The position numbers and the translations under genes are program-made. Under the pieces are notes generated by a model. It saw only the letters and a program-made list of their open reading frames with translations. It did no database searches and was not told the origin of the DNA. A stretch of DNA of 64,000 nucleotides from Microbotryomycetes sp. JL201 (lineage: Eukaryota > Basidiomycota > Microbotryomycetes): assembly GCA_033819885.1 (NCBI GenBank), contig JAQYUZ010000006.1, positions 248,001-312,000 on the forward strand. The letters are read 5' to 3'. Shown piece after piece: positions 11,272-25,846 of this stretch. How positions within the stretch are numbered: position 1 is the stretch's first letter; each line of letters starts with the position of its first letter.

Positions 11272-14200
11272 TTAAGCCCAGCACTCTCCTGCCGTTTTCC
11301 TCGCGAGGCGAAAAAGAAGGATTTTGTTTGCGACACGCAACACGAAAACAGACTTGCAGCGACAACCAGAATACAGATACAAACAGGCAGGACAAACATA
11401 CATTTCACATTCCTCAGTCGTTTCGAACAAACACCTGCACATGCGCAGAAAACCGTAGCGGTTAGCGCGACGTGCTAGAAGGCCGCCCCGTTCCGGTCGG
11501 AGATTCGAGTCAAGACGCACCCTGTATGTGAGCCACGCTCCGCCGACAGCGAACGCAGCAAGACAACCAACAATCTAACCCCAGGCCCTCGTCAGCGGTC
11601 TAGAGAGAAATTCTTTCCCTTGTGAAAAACTCACGCTAAAGAACCAGTGCAAGTTCTCAACGTCTTGCCCAGGAACTTTGACGTTCATACCCCACAAACC
11701 TGTGACCAAGTTCATCTGTTTCACAATACGACAGAAGCATCAACGCGGAACGCTGGAAAATACTGGGCAGTGGCGGGTTGCCGAATTGTCTCAGTGCGGC
11801 CGGCGCACCGCCTCCGGACACACCAAATCGCGCCGCGACATGCCTTCAAACTTACCGGAATCAAGACTGTACCGAGCGCAGTCAGTTTCGACAGCACGTC
11901 ATTGATTTGGTTATTTGCATCCGTCCTGCGTGCACACGTCGTCACAATCAGCCTGCTTTCAAATTAGTTCCGTCCGGCGCCGCGTGCGCTCACATTTCAA
12001 TCGAGATCTGCGCCAAGTAATTCGAGTGCGACCTCGACAGAATCTTTTCATAATGCGTCAAATTCTGCGTCGACGTCGTAATGTGATCTTGAATATCGGA
12101 CAGATACAGTCCCTGCAAGAGCACCGCTTCTCAGCGCGCGCGCGCGCGCGCGCATGTGACGAGATGCGTTTTGGGTTCGGAGGCTCACAATGTCCGACTT
12201 TGGCGCGACGCTCCAGTTCTCGTTGCATCGCTTCGAAAGACCCTTGACCACGTCCGCCTTGTTGCCCATGAGACGCAAGAGGCCCATGACCTTTTTGCGG
12301 CACGTGCCAATCCTGTGACGCGTCCGCGTCCAGCGCGGCAGATCAGCACGATGACTTTTCCTCTGACTTGGCGTACAAGCACTGACCTTCGCAACATGTC
12401 GCTCTGCTCGGCCTCTTTGAGAATCAACACAAGCTCGTCGATGCTGTCGACCTCGTATTCGATGTTTTGAATGAGCGGACCAAACGCGTCGGTAATGTCA
12501 TCAATGAGAGCGTATGAAATCCAATCAGATGTGACATTGATGTAATCCTTGAGCTGCTTGATGCGCCGCCTGACGTTCTGAGGATGCGGCGTGCCTCTAA
12601 AATGGAACTGGTCACGAGCAAGGGACCGAGCTGAGTGCGATTCAAGTTCAAACATCCTGTCACAACTTACCGATAGTGTGCCTTCTCGGAACACGATGAT
12701 GTACATGTTCAGCGGCTCCAGATACGTCGGACTGTACGGATCCTGTTCGAACGACCGGAAGCAAACGAAATAATAATTGCGGAAGAGCTCGATCTTTTCG
12801 CGCGTTTCCTCCATCTGGATATCCTCCGTTGTCAGGGGATGGATGCCGAACACCTGTCACCGAAGCAAACGTGAGCGGCAGATTCATCCGAATACATCAA
12901 CAAAAAGGAAATGGACTAACCTTGCTCAGAACCTTCATCTCTTGATCTGTGGGACACATGACGTCGAGCCACCACGTGTTGGCTTCTGCATCCACGTCGC
13001 TCCGAATCAAGCTCATTCGTTCGCGCGCCCGTTTCGCTCTCTCCCGAGCCTCCGCATTCGCCAAACCCGCTGGCCGCGAACTCGTCATTGACGCCGCACC
13101 TTGAATGTGCGTTCCTGCAACGCTCGGCGTATTGGCCCCTGTACCGTGGCCACTGGGAGGGCTCATAGGTCCTCGCTGGTCCCCACCAATGTCGCCGTTC
13201 CGGAAACTTGGGTCCTCCTCAAGAGGGTTGGGTTTCCTGCCACTGAACAGCTCTTCAAATGTTTGCCCTTCACCCGGGATCTCGGCAAGCGACCGAGCAT
13301 GAATCGTCGAAGGCAGCGCATTGGAGTAGAACGAGAAGCGATATGGACGGGCACCTGCTCCTTGTCCAGTCGACGCTGCACCGTATCCATTGCCGCCATT
13401 TGGCAGATTCTTGTCGAGCAATGGTGTCTTCGTGTCTAAAATCGTCGTAAAATGGCCATTTGCGCCCTCTGGCGGCCCAGTCGGTCCAAGGCCATCATCT
13501 CCACCTCCGGCCGCGTCTTCAAACATTGCGAGTTTGCGCCTGTACCGACCGGGTGCGACGCTCTCGCTCAACTTGCGATGCCTGCCCATCCTTCTTCCTT
13601 CGCCGTCGCCGCTGCTACTCAGACCGACCCGACTAGTCGCCATAGATGTGCCATAGCCAGGTGGAGAAACGCCGCTCGAATGAGCGTCAAACTTGCCGCC
13701 TCTCGTTGCTCGCTTTCGCGCGCCAGGGATTGGCATGCCCTCGCGCTCTTTCTCTGCAAACTCTTCCAAGACGGAAAAGTCGAATGGAATGGAATAGTTG
13801 TGCAGCAAGCCAGGTACACCGCCGGCGTGCTCGCCGTGTGCAGCGTGTTCATCAAAGCCCATGAGATTGAGGTCCGCACCATGCGCGGGAAAGCAAATAT
13901 CGTCTTCGGGCGCACCCGAGAACGAGCCGTGACGGGATAGCTGATTCGAGTACGAGCCGTGATCGCGCTCAGGTCGATCCGGTTTTCCGTCCAGGGTATG
14001 GTACGACATATGCGAGCTGTGTCGCTCGAGGTGTGCGCGCGGCGACATGCGCTGACGTTCATCGTCATCGCCGTCGTCATCGATTGCATGCTCATCCAAG
14101 TCTTCCGTCGAGTAATTTTCTGGTCGCGTCGTACGCGTCGAGATGCCTGAGTCTGTCAGGTCGACGCCACCGGTGCGAGGCGATCTCGACACACCAGTAG

Positions 14201-15011
14201 CAGCCGGGCCGAGCGTAATGTCGTCTAGTGTGTCGCTGTGCCTGCCATCGCTGCCTCGTCTGTTGTTTGCTGATGTCGGTGACCGTCCCGCAGCCATGTA
14301 TCCGTCTGGGCTACGAGAGGCAGACAGGCCCGAATGACCACGCGGAGTGACCGCGTGAACGGGTGCCAGCGAGACGGGCTGGCGCCTGTGGTCGATGAAG
14401 GCGCCTCCTTGACTATCGATAGACGATTCGCTCAGGTTGCGCTGCTGGCGGTAGAAGCGCATGGCGGCTGTTGGGTGCATCACGGACGGTGTCGTCTGCT
14501 GAATCGAATTGTGCCTGCGAGCGCTGCCATTGCTAGCGACTGCAGCTTGTACACTAGCACTGACCCCTGCTGACGGGCCAGCGGGTGTAGAACTCGCCCT
14601 CTCGTCGTCGTTGAATCGGCGATCCTGCTGTGCCGAAATCTCGAGGTCGTCCGCGAGGTGGTCCATGGCATGAGCAGCACTTGTTGATCCGCGTCTCCTT
14701 GATATAGACTGAGACGGAGCGTGCTGCGAATGATGGTGATGGTGCTGCTGTTGCGACAAAGACGTCGGTTGCTGCGCGTCGGAGGGACTGACGCTCGATC
14801 CTCGCTGCGGAGTGACAAGCATCTGATCTCGGTCCATGAGCGTGTTGCTTCTATTCCTGCTGAAACTTGATTGCGGGATCATAGACGTTGCGAGGTGCAC
14901 GTCCTGCTCTCGTTGGTGTTCGCGCGCCGGGTCGCTGAGGTCGCTGCCTGGTCGCGGCGACGAGTGCCGCGAGTCGTGATCATCGTACGGCTGGTCGCGA
15001 GTGCTGGCCAT
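11272..15011 (-). CDS. CorA-family Mg2+ transporter, Mnr2/Alr1 type
   Basis: Divalent-cation channel of the CorA superfamily; in yeasts this type acts at the vacuole (Mnr2) or plasma membrane (Alr1). A roughly 500-residue disordered N-terminus (Ser, His, Gln, Asp-rich) precedes the cytoplasmic funnel: WWLDVMCPTDQEMKVL, FGIHPLTTEDI, FRNYYFVCFRSFEQD, RRRIKQLKDYI, MGLLRLMGNKADVVKGLSKR. Splicing restores the pore signature GLWGMNVKVPGQ at the end of TM1, followed after a 60-nt intron by TM2 (IVGCLAAFAVGGAWLTYR). The frame after TM2 stays open to 11272, giving an unusually long and Cys-rich tail, so the true stop may come earlier through another intron. Divergent with the CHORD gene. Confidence 0.9.
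12134..12153. repeat. (CG)n dinucleotide tract inside an intron
   Basis: Twenty bases of alternating G and C in the intron of the Mg2+ transporter gene that follows the segment NWSVAPKSDI. It shares the flanking CGCATGT with the tract at 10776. Confidence 0.85.
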
Positions 15012-15242
15012 GTCGACGCGCGGCGCCGAGCTCTGGCGGCCGTTTGCGATGAGCCGAGACTGAGGTCAGGCGATCGAGGACGCTCACGCTATGAAAAATG
15101 TAGTTGAGAAAGAGATTTCGAAAGAAAACGATCAGGCCGTATGAGAGATTCTGGCCACGTTAATAAGTAACTTATTTTGCAAAGAGACTTTTGGTTGCAA
15201 CGTAAATGCGAGACTGTCTTCTCGCCAAAATCACCGCGTACG

Positions 15243-16562
15243 ATGCCCATTTGCACGCGAAAGGGTTGCGGCAAGCAGTTTGACGAGCTGCGAAACTCGG
15301 ACGCAGACTGTGTGTTTCACACAGGCTCCCCAGGTGCGTGCAGCTCGATGCGAGATCAATGCGATGCTCACGCTCGTGCTACAGTGTTTCATGAAGGACT
15401 CAAGTCTTGGAGCTGTTGCAAAGATCAACCTGGACATCGTCCAGTGACAGACTTTGGCGACTTTCTTCTGATCAATGGTTGCACTACGGGATGCCACTCG
15501 ACGGAGAAGCCTGTGGAACCAGCGCCGGTATCAACAGCTAGCGGTTCAGACGTTCAGCCGACGTCGACGACAGCCAATGGGACTGAAGTGTATGGCGCGG
15601 CCAGGGCGCTGCCACCATTACCTGCAGCGCCGCCATCAACTTCTGGGAAACTATCGGACGCAGCAAAACCGCAGTCGACAGAGTTTGTTATAGAACAAGA
15701 TGATCCGGATGTTCCGATCGCAAGGGGAATGACCTGCAAGCGGAAGTCTTGCAACCAGACGTACGAGGAACAAGAGCGAACGGATGAAGAGTGCGAATTT
15801 CACGCTGGAGTGGTCAGTCACGCTGATTCATACCTGATCGCCAACTGAACTAACACGAGCACTCTCTGCGACTTAGCCGATCTTTCATGAGGGCTCAAAG
15901 GGATGGTCCTGCTGCAAGCCTCGAGTACTCGATTTCGACGACTTTCTGTAAGCTGTCAGCAAAGGAGAGAAAGAGTCGGGTCACACGCGCAGAATAAGCT
16001 AGGTTTGACTGATCCATCCGAATTGGGCTTGGCTTCTTGACAGCAAAATTCGAGGGTGCAAACGGAATCGCCACCTTTTCGTCGGTGCCAAGAAAGACGG
16101 AACCGAGGAGGAGCTGGTCGATTGCAGGACGGATCACTACCAGACCCCACGACAAGTCATCGTCTCTTGTTTTGGCAAGAACGCTGATAAGGAGAAGAGC
16201 TCGGTCAGGTTCGACGTCGAGGCGGTAGGTTGACAGTAATTTGGATGTAGAGGTTTCAGCAGCTCACATAAACTACACAGATGCATGTCGACCTTGTTCT
16301 CCCGGATCGAAAACGTTTTACCAAGACATTTGCGTTGTACGGACCTATCCAGCCGGCAGAGTCATCGTATCGAGTCCTGGGAACAAAGGTCGAAATCACG
16401 CTCGCCAAAGCTGATGCGCGGTCCTGGCCGACCATCACTGCGTTGGATCCTTCCTTGTCCAATAATTTTGTGGCGCAGCTGACATTCAGTGCAGGAGGGG
16501 GAAGAGGTACCGTTGGCGCCAAGGACGCTGTGCTCGATGAGCAGAACCGATTGAGGAAGTAG
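15243..16562 (+). CDS. CHORD-CS protein, Hsp90 co-chaperone (CHORDC1/RAR1-like)
   Basis: Zinc-binding co-chaperone linking Hsp90 to client assembly. Two CHORD domains are present, each interrupted by a short intron at the same place, just before FHEG: CHORD-I CTRKGCGKQFDE then VFHEGLKSWSCCKDQ, and CHORD-II CKRKSCNQTYEE then PIFHEGSKGWSCCKPR. The equivalent intron positions suggest the two domains arose by internal duplication after the intron was in place. A CS domain follows (DCRTDHYQTPRQVIVSCFGK ... VDLVLPDRKRFTKTFALYGP ... KVEITLAKAD ... WPTITALDP). ATG at 15243 (MPICTRKGC) starts directly at CHORD-I, as is usual. Confidence 0.95.
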
Positions 16563-16752
16563 AATTATCGTTTTCAGCGTATTGCAAGTATTGTGACGCA
16601 ACTCATGACAATGTATGCGCGACCACTTGGTCACGTGACTTGAGGGCCTTTTGTTTCGCTTTCCCGCAGCACCTCGAGCGAGTTTCTGAAGTTGGCGCTT
16701 GCCGGTCGTTCCTGCTTTTTTTCACACCCACATTAGTATTCCTACGTTCTCG

Positions 16753-17600
16753 ATGCGACCAAACGCCATCATCACCGCGACCACCTTGGCACCCGTCGTC
16801 GTTCTCGGCGTGGCTGCAGCCTCTGTGCCCGTCCAACTCGACTCGCCATTGTCTCTCGTCGTCAGACAAGCCGCTCCAAACTGGTTCGTCGCATCATTGA
16901 GCGCACACAAGAGCATCGAAAAAGCTGATTGCCTCCTAATCACACCCTGAACCAATAGCGTGATCCAATGCATCGGCACGTCAGCCACAGTGACGGATTG
17001 CTCAACGGCAGACTCTCAGTGCATGTGCATGTCTGAACGATTCGTCACGGCCGTCGCGCAATGTTTCAGCTCAAGATGCAGTCCTCAAGAACAAGCTGCC
17101 GGAATACAATTTGGAGAACAGGTCAGAGACGGTTTTGGCCACTGTCTTTGGCTGGCACGGCTATGATTGGGTTTGCTGAGTTTGATCGTAATCGCATGCA
17201 GTTGTGTGAAGTTTCGGGTCATCCTGTTACGATTCCTGCTGGCATCGCTGCATCGGTGGCGTCATTGACCGAGTCGTTCCAGCCTCAAGAGACGGCTCGA
17301 GCCGAAGTGACATCGCCGTGAGCTTCGCGTTTCTGGAACAGAGCGGAAGTTTGGATTCAATGCTGACCGCAATGATACGCGTAGGCCAGCTTCCTCGGGA
17401 GGAGCGCCATCTTCAGCTACGGACGCGCGGACTGCGTTGGGTTCACCGTAGGTGCCTTGAGTATGAGCAACCAGAGCCGACACTGAGGCAAGCGCTTTGG
17501 CAGGGCGACGCCATCAACTACTCCCACAAGTGCAGCAACGCGGACGGTAGCTTCGATTGCTTTGGCTTTTGCCAGTTTTGCCGTCACATTCACGTTGTGA
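16753..17600 (+). CDS. CFEM-domain GPI-anchored surface protein
   Basis: Four exons joined in phase. A signal peptide (ITATTLAPVVVLGVAAAS) leads into a CFEM domain whose eight cysteines appear only after splicing: NCVIQC, DCSTADSQCMC, VAQCFSSRC and, after the second intron, QLCE. The aspartate in TADSQCMC is the residue used for heme-iron binding in characterised CFEM proteins. A Ser/Thr/Ala linker follows, and the last exon gives a GPI-attachment tail (VASIALAFASFAVTFTL) ending exactly at a stop. Likely role: surface heme capture or wall structure. None of the single unspliced frames shows the whole protein. Confidence 0.85.
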
Positions 17601-17746
17601 AAAGAACCTGGGCCCTGCTTCTTCTGAATTTTTTCTTCTTCTTTGGTTTCTCAATTGTCGTGTATTTGATACGCTTTCATCCTCGATTCATCCTGCACCG
17701 ATAACTGAGATCAGGCTTCGCCTCGACGGACAATAATCCGAAGTAC

Positions 17747-19229
17747 TCACATATTTCCTTCGCCTCTCCTGTGAGTATCTCTGTATTCGTCCCACTCCCG
17801 CGTCTTCTGCAATTCCCTTTCTTCAGCGTCGTAACCGGCGACCGTGTCCTGTTCCTTCAAAGCCCTCTCGTCTGCTCGTTCTCGCTCGACAGCTTCGGAC
17901 GAATTTGCTCCTCCACCCTGCAGAATGTTGCCTCTCTCCTTTTCGATTTCAAGAAACTCGTCAATCGTCATTGTCGGCAAGGTATGTGACGGCCGAAAGA
18001 CTTCAGATTGAAGACGCAATTTGGTCGACAAGGCCGATTCCTTTGAAGGCAAAATTGTGAAAGGCCGCAGAATCTTTTGCCCAAGAATGGCGAAATCAGT
18101 TCGAGAAAAAGTGAGGGAGAAAAGGGAATGGGATAGTTTGGGAACGTTTGTCCCTCGGTCGATACTCACTTTGCCTTCGGGATTGAGCAACGGTCCGTCC
18201 TTTGCTTGCGCCTTGTCCAGTCTCCAGGTTGCTTCTTCTTCTTCACGCGCATGTAGTCGCTTGTCGTCGCTCTCGTTTCGACTGGGCAAGTCGCTCATGG
18301 CCATGCCGTGTTTGAGCAGTTCTAGCTCTTGATCGATGCTCGACAATTCAGTCTGCGCATGGATGTAGTTGAGAGTGATCAAATTGATCATCAAGGGTCT
18401 AGCAACTTCAGTGTCGTCGTCGTCAGAGTCGTAATCCAATTCGTCATCGTTGTCGTCTTGGTTCGGTTTCGAGCTGGTTGAGGCGGCCGTGGAAGCCCTG
18501 GCTTTCGATCTCGATGCACGCTTGCGTTGCTTCAACTCCTGTGAGTAAAATCAATGTGTGAGCTTGCTGTCATGTCCTCGCGCTCTTCTTGCCATGACGC
18601 ACTTCGAGTTTTGTCTTGACGTCTCTCTCCATTTTGAACTGAGCAATCTTGGCCTCTCTCCTTCTTGAAGGGTCTTGAACGGAATGTTGAGTACCTGCAA
18701 ATGCTTGCCTGTGATTGTCTGATATAACGCCGTACTGGTCGACCAATGCTACAAAATGGGCAAAGTGACCCTGCGCCACCAAATCGGCCGTGTCAGAAGG
18801 GCAGGCAGTACGCCACTATGTGTGTGAAAGAACTTGCCTTTGCTTTGTCGAGCCATTGCATGCGCTCGACAGCTCCTCTAGTCTTTACGAGTGTTTCGAG
18901 GTGAGCCCTTAGGCTGTCGACGAGCAAGCACCGTAGGTCGCGCGTATTGATGTCGTCGAGGGTTTCGTTCGGTGAGAGAATTCCCAAGTGGTTGATGAGT
19001 GACGCGCACACGGTCAAGTCCGAGAGAGCAGCGTGCAGCTGAACCTGGTTCAGTGACGGTTGATTTCAAGTCAGCGTGATCGGCCAGAGATGACGGTGCC
19101 GTGCAAATTGATGTTGATCGAGCTTACTTGGACTGCCTGGTCGTTTGGTGAGGGTGCTTCCTGCACGCTATGGGCTTTGTGGATCCCGCGCATGAGCAGT
19201 TGCCCCAGAGTCAAGTCTGCGTCGGCCAT
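17747..19229 (-). CDS. TAP42: TAP42/IGBP1 (alpha4), PP2A-type phosphatase regulator
   Basis: Binds and stabilises catalytic subunits of PP2A, PP4 and PP6 and acts downstream of TORC1. The alpha-helical N-terminal domain is spread over several exons: LTLGQLLMRGIHKAH, LTVCASLINHLGILSPNETL with INTRDLRCLLVDSL, MQWLDKAKASSFTHIVAYCL, VALVDQYGVI, and RRREAKIAQFKMERDVKTKL. The C-terminal half carries the acidic DNDDELDYDSDDDD stretch, LITLNYIHAQTELSSIDQELE, then the family tail PTMTIDEFLEIEKERGN. ATG at 19229 (MADADLTLG). It shares a 144-bp divergent promoter with the Rab6 gene. Confidence 0.93.
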
Positions 19230-19373
19230 GGTTTGCTCAGGCTTTGCGTTTATTGTCAGCGCTAGACGGGTTTTCGAAGGCTCTGATTCGTGTCGATGAA
19301 CTGGCTCAAAGAGTGAGGCTGGGCAAAGGCGAAACCGAAGCTGCGATCGGCCGGCGGCGTTTGAATTCACGCC

Positions 19374-20711
<1,338 letters not shown>

Positions 20712-20984
20712 ATTGGACAGATTGTTTGATGGACACTCGAGTGTTTTGGGGCTCGTCGTGGCGGTCGGAACCGATTGGTGCAATCACTTGCAGCGGGTGC
20801 GCTTGCATATCTTCTTTTCGTTAGTTTTGATAATATACTGCCATGTACAACATTGTTATGCGTCGACTATCCACCTTCAGAGCTCACGTGAACGACTTGG
20901 CGATGCGCAGTCTTGAATTTCTGGCAGATCCCCTCTGCGTCCGGCGCGACTCGAGGGCCCGCGTTGAGTGCGCGCGCACGGTCA

Positions 20985-23900
20985 ATGGCTGCTGCCGGCC
21001 AGCGGCCTTACAATGGCGTGACAGCGGAGGACACGCGTTCAAGCGCGTCACTCACGCAACAATCGAGCTCAACCGTCAATCAGGCGGGATCTCAGAGCCA
21101 GTCAAGTGTACCGTATAGCATCAAATATCGTGAGTAGGCCGGCTGAAAGGCCAGCAGACGCCGTTGCGATGGCCCCGTTGACCTCGTTCACGTCGTCGCA
21201 GCCATCTCGTCTCTGCTGCAGGACCCGAACGCGCCGCTCAGCATCTTGCCTACGCTGCCGTCACTGTCAAGCAACGCGTACTTGCCTCAGTCGATCACGT
21301 CACTTGGGACCGCGTTCACTTCGGCCGGCACGTTGCCTCCGTCTGCCGCCTCGAGCAAGTCTGTCGCACAGCGACGCAGTCAGGCACCCCCGATTGTCGT
21401 CAACGACGTCCGCAAGGTCAGCAAAAGCGAGTTTGACCAGTATCTGGCAGAGGTAGCACCTGCGTGGGACAGATGGCAAAGAGAGAGTCGCAAAGGCAAG
21501 CAAGGCACGGCCGACCTTCGCCACCACCACCAGTCTCGACCTTCGACCTCGAGTGAGCTCGGATTGGGGATTACATCCTCAAAAATACAAGATCAGGTAC
21601 CGTCGCCTCCGAAACAACTGGAAGAGTTGCCACCTCTTGATGGCGTCCCTCAGATCTTCTTTGACCCGAGCTTCAATCTTTCAAATCCGCGCACGTTTGA
21701 TCTCGTGACTGAAAGAATCAAAGTCTCGCCAAACGCTTCACCTGCTTTATCTCAAGATGGATTTGATCACGAATCTGCATCTGATACGGTTCCTGGCGTC
21801 GGACCGTCGACTCTGGCCGACCTCGCCACCGACCAGATTCTGCAAGAAAAGTTATCACACTACACGGCCATCATCGAATCTCATCTCGTTCGCGAGATAG
21901 GTCTTCGCAGTTCGTCTTTCTTTTCGGCCTTGTCAAACTTGCAGTCGCTGCATCAGCAAGGTGAGGACACGTTGATCAAGATTTCCGAACTTCAGCAAGC
22001 CTTGAGCCCAGACACTCCTGGCGTTGGAAGCTCGGCAAAGCGCGGACTCAGAATATTGAGGGCTCAAGCGCGGAGGCGGGGCCTTGAAAGGATCGAAGAG
22101 AGCGTCAGGGCTGTTGAAGATTTGTGGTCAGGCGTCGAAGCCGTCAGGGCGATGGTTGAGAACGGTGAATGGCAAGGAGCGCTCGAGATCAGCGAACAGA
22201 TCAAAGACGTGTATTACGGTCGATCGACCGAAGAGTCGCACCAGCGGGCGCAAGGCCCAAATTCGAGAACAGATGCGTCTACTTCAACGATCAGTCCCAA
22301 CAAGGCACAAATCAATTTTCAAAGAATAAAGTCACTCGAAGGCGTGCCCCAAAAATTGACGTTGCTTCGAGCTCAAATCGCGAAATCGCTCGAAGCCGAG
22401 ATCATTGCTGTTCTTGAACACGAATTAGATACAAGTATCCGAGAATTTATGACGCAAAACTCGGCGTGGAAAGGCAAAGCCCGAGAAGACACTCAGCCGA
22501 GCGCAGACACTAAGGAAAGGACAAGAGAGAGGATACGTCCGGTCGTTCAGGGATTGGTCAGATCTGGTGGCCTAGACGCTGCGATCGCTGCTTGGAGAGA
22601 GTTGGCGTTGAGAGAGGTCAGGTCGAGAGTGAGGCAGTTTCTGCCTGCATCAGACTCTACGCCGGTCGTGGAGGAAGACGATGCTCTTGCTCAGCTCGCG
22701 ATCAAGTCTGTCAGCAGATCGAGTCTCGATATGGGTACCATCTCGGAGAAGAGGTACGCCCGAGCTAATGTTCTCAACGAGCGCGAGAATTTCAACTGAT
22801 TTGACCATACAACAACGAAGCCTGTCGCTCGCAAAGCGATTGCGAGCATTGTCGCACGAGGCGTTTCTCGAGCTGTGCAAGTCGACATTCTTGGCTCTGC
22901 TGGCCTGTATTGAAGTGGTCAATATGCACGCCCAGGTGCTCGGCGACCTCATCGCGCACGCAAGTCTCGAGAATCGCGATAAAAGGACGGGGTCCGGTTC
23001 TGGGAATGGCGCAGGCGCGCAAACTGACCTCAAGGACCGTCAAAATTCGTTGAGTGTGCCAGGAGAAGAAGACCCATCCGCTTCGGACCGACTGTTATCG
23101 TCTCCCACAACGTCGTCCGGCAAGGAGCCTCCGTCGCCGCGGGATGATGAAGCCCACTTAATCGACATCACCGATGTTGTCCATGCCGTGGCCGAACTAG
23201 CCAATCTTCGATTTTCCAAAGTGCTCGGCGTCAGGACAGAAACTCACAACAACCTGTCCCTTGCCCAATTCCTCGACGTGTTCGACACGACGTGGGCCTT
23301 TGTGTTGCGTTGCGAGCAGGTTTGCCAGCGCATGATTGTTGGTCTTCGCGGTGTGATTGTGGGACAAGCTAAATCGTTCCTGCAAGCCCTGCATCAAAGG
23401 CGCTTGATGGAGTCGGCCAAACTCGTCGAGAACGAGCAATGGGTAGCCGCCGACGTCGAGGCGAGCACTCAGAAAACGGTGAATCTTCTTCTTGTCGCTG
23501 CTACGTCGGACCCGCCCGAGTTCAGAGTCGGTGACAGACTGTCGGCTGGGAGCGCCGATGTCTCATCATCGGAAACGGCGAGCAAGGAGCAGACGAAGCA
23601 GCTCGACATTGATGGCAGAGGATACTTTGCTGTCAGTGCGGGTCTATCGACGCTCGACATGCTCAGCGACTATTGCATGATAGTCGTCAACTGCCCGTTA
23701 CTCGTCACCGACACCATGACGCGCGTCATCGAGTTTCTCAAGGTCAGTCACGGCATCAGATACGCTCAGATTTACTCTGACGATACTGTGCCGCAGTCTT
23801 TCAATTCTCGCACATGTCAAGTTGTGCTTGGGGCAGGCGCGATGCGCTCGGCCGGTCTCAAGAACATCACGGCCAAGAACCTCGCCTTGGCTTCTCAAGC

Positions 23901-25718
23901 CCTGTCCATAATGATCTCGTTGATCCCGTACATACGCGAGCTTCTTCGGAGACATTTGACGACCAAGCAAGCCGTCATGTTGACCGAGTTTGACAAGCTC
24001 AAGCGAGACTATCAGGAGCATCAGAACGAAATTCACGCAAAGTTGGTCGCTATCATGGGCGACCGCTTACAAGTGCATTCTCGGACTCTGGCGGTGAGTT
24101 GCCCCGTTTTTTTACTCGCCATGCGACGCGCCAAAGCTGACCGTGAGTGCAGTTAATCGACTGGGAGCAACCGAATGAGAAACCGGGTCCAAACCCGTGG
24201 GTCGAACAACTTGTCAAGGAGAACGTGACACTTCATCGAGTCTTGTCGCGGTTGCTGTCCCCTGATACAGTGACCTTCATCATGCGGCACGTCTTCGACG
24301 CGCTCGAGAGTCGGCTCAAGGAAGAATTTGGCAAGATTCCTCTCAAGAGTGACGCGGCGAAAGAAAAGCTGTTGACGGATGCGACGTTCCTGCATAATAA
24401 GCTCGGAGATTTGCAGGGGCTGGACCTCGCTAGTCCAGGCCGGGTTAGAGCTTGATCCAAATTACTTGCACTGTCCAACTGCTGATGTTGCATGGCCCAG
24501 GTGTTGATTGATCTCGTGCAAAGCAAGACTGTCGACAAACCTTCGACACCAACTTTGTCATCAGCCGCTCCAGCGCAAGGTTCTAATGCGTCCACAACAT
24601 CGGTCGGCACTTCCAGGTCTTCAGGGGATACGCCCGACCTGTCGCATTCGGACACGCCAGCGCGAACCTCGCTCGAGCAGCCACCGACACCCGTTATTGG
24701 CACCGCAAACACTAGCGTCCTCCCCCAGTCACAAGCGTCGACTGCGCCGCCAACGCCTGACCCGAGTGGTGCCCGAAGGTCGAGCGATGCGCACGTTGCA
24801 CCATCCCCAAACGTGCCTTTGTCTGGTGCACCTGCCAAAAAGAAGACAATTGCAGAGAGGCTGGCGGAGATGGCAAAGAGGGGGCATCGCCCTGCATCCA
24901 CCGTTACCCATCCAGCGACCCCGAAAACAGACAGCGGGCTCGTGTCCAGCGCAACTACGGCCTCTTCTGTTGCAGGATCACCCGTCCCAAGGTCTAGCTT
25001 CGAGGCTCAACCATCGGCGCAGCTTGCCGACGGTGCAGTCTCGGCGCAGATGGAGACTAGTGCACAGCCCACGAGGTCAGATCGAGATCATCTCGATGAG
25101 CTCGTTCGCTCGCCAAAACCTCAAAGTAGTGGCGGATTCGATGATCGAGAGAACGCACATACTCAAAGAGCGCTTGCACTTGTTGCGCCAACTGACGAGG
25201 CCAACATAGACGATGGCTCAGTGGAGGCGCAGACTGAAGGAGCAGTGCCAGCTCCCGCTTCGTCGAGTCCCTCTACGGCGACAGGTGCGGTGCCGACTGT
25301 TGCCGAGGCCGAGTCTGCCGAAATTTTGACCTCATTGCCGTCGGAAGCCACCAGAGACGAGGCAGACAGCAATGATTCTGATAAGGCGACCGATGCGAAG
25401 GAGGATGCTTCGGTGGCAAGGAATCCGGTGGAGATCGAGCTTCAGGAAGCTGAATCGATTCTGGCTGAGACGGACACCAGGAAGACGGAGATTGCCAAAC
25501 ACGAAAACGCTGTTTCAACAGACGAGACGGATGGAATTTTGGCAGAGGTGGATAATCTCGTTGCCGAAGATCAACAAAGAACGGGATCCACATCAGCAAC
25601 ACTGGACGAAAACTCTGGTGGTGGCGATGCATTGTCAGTGAAGGCCGACAATGCGACGTCGGGTGCGATGAAGACCGATATAGACGTCGAGGAAGTAGAA
25701 GAGTCTTCTTTCTTGTAA
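20985..25718 (+). CDS. VPS54: Vps54, GARP tethering complex subunit
   Basis: GARP/EARP subunit that tethers endosome-derived vesicles at the trans-Golgi. Exons join in phase: MAAAGQRPYNG... to YPISSLLQDPNAPLSILP, then the long N-terminal exon (VPQIFFDPSFNLSNPRTFDL, LSHYTAIIESHLVREIGLRS, coiled coil FFSALSNLQSLHQQGEDTL), a 65-nt or so intron near 22755, the C-terminal helical rods (LGVRTETHNNLSLAQFLDVF, AFVLRCEQVCQRMIVGLRG, HGIRYAQIYSDDTV), and WEQPNEKPGPNPWVEQLVKE. After VLIDLVQSKTVDKP comes an unusual acidic, Ser/Thr/Glu-rich tail of about 400 residues ending VEESSFL. ATG at 20985 chosen; an upstream in-frame Met exists at 20913. Confidence 0.92.
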
Positions 25719-25846
25719 AGTTTGCGGAAGGCAAATCTCAAGTCAGCGACTTGTACTGTTGTATGGTTGAGATTGTACCTTGCCTTTGCAAGTCGAGACA
25801 AGACTTGAACACCCTTGGATTGTTTCGATTCACGGTCCGAACGGCA

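Noticed and set aside
10960-11478. 172-codon plus-strand ORF
   Set aside because: Antisense to the signal-peptide exon of the surface protein and the 3' end of the Mg2+ transporter; Arg/Ser/Ala-rich shadow composition, no family features.
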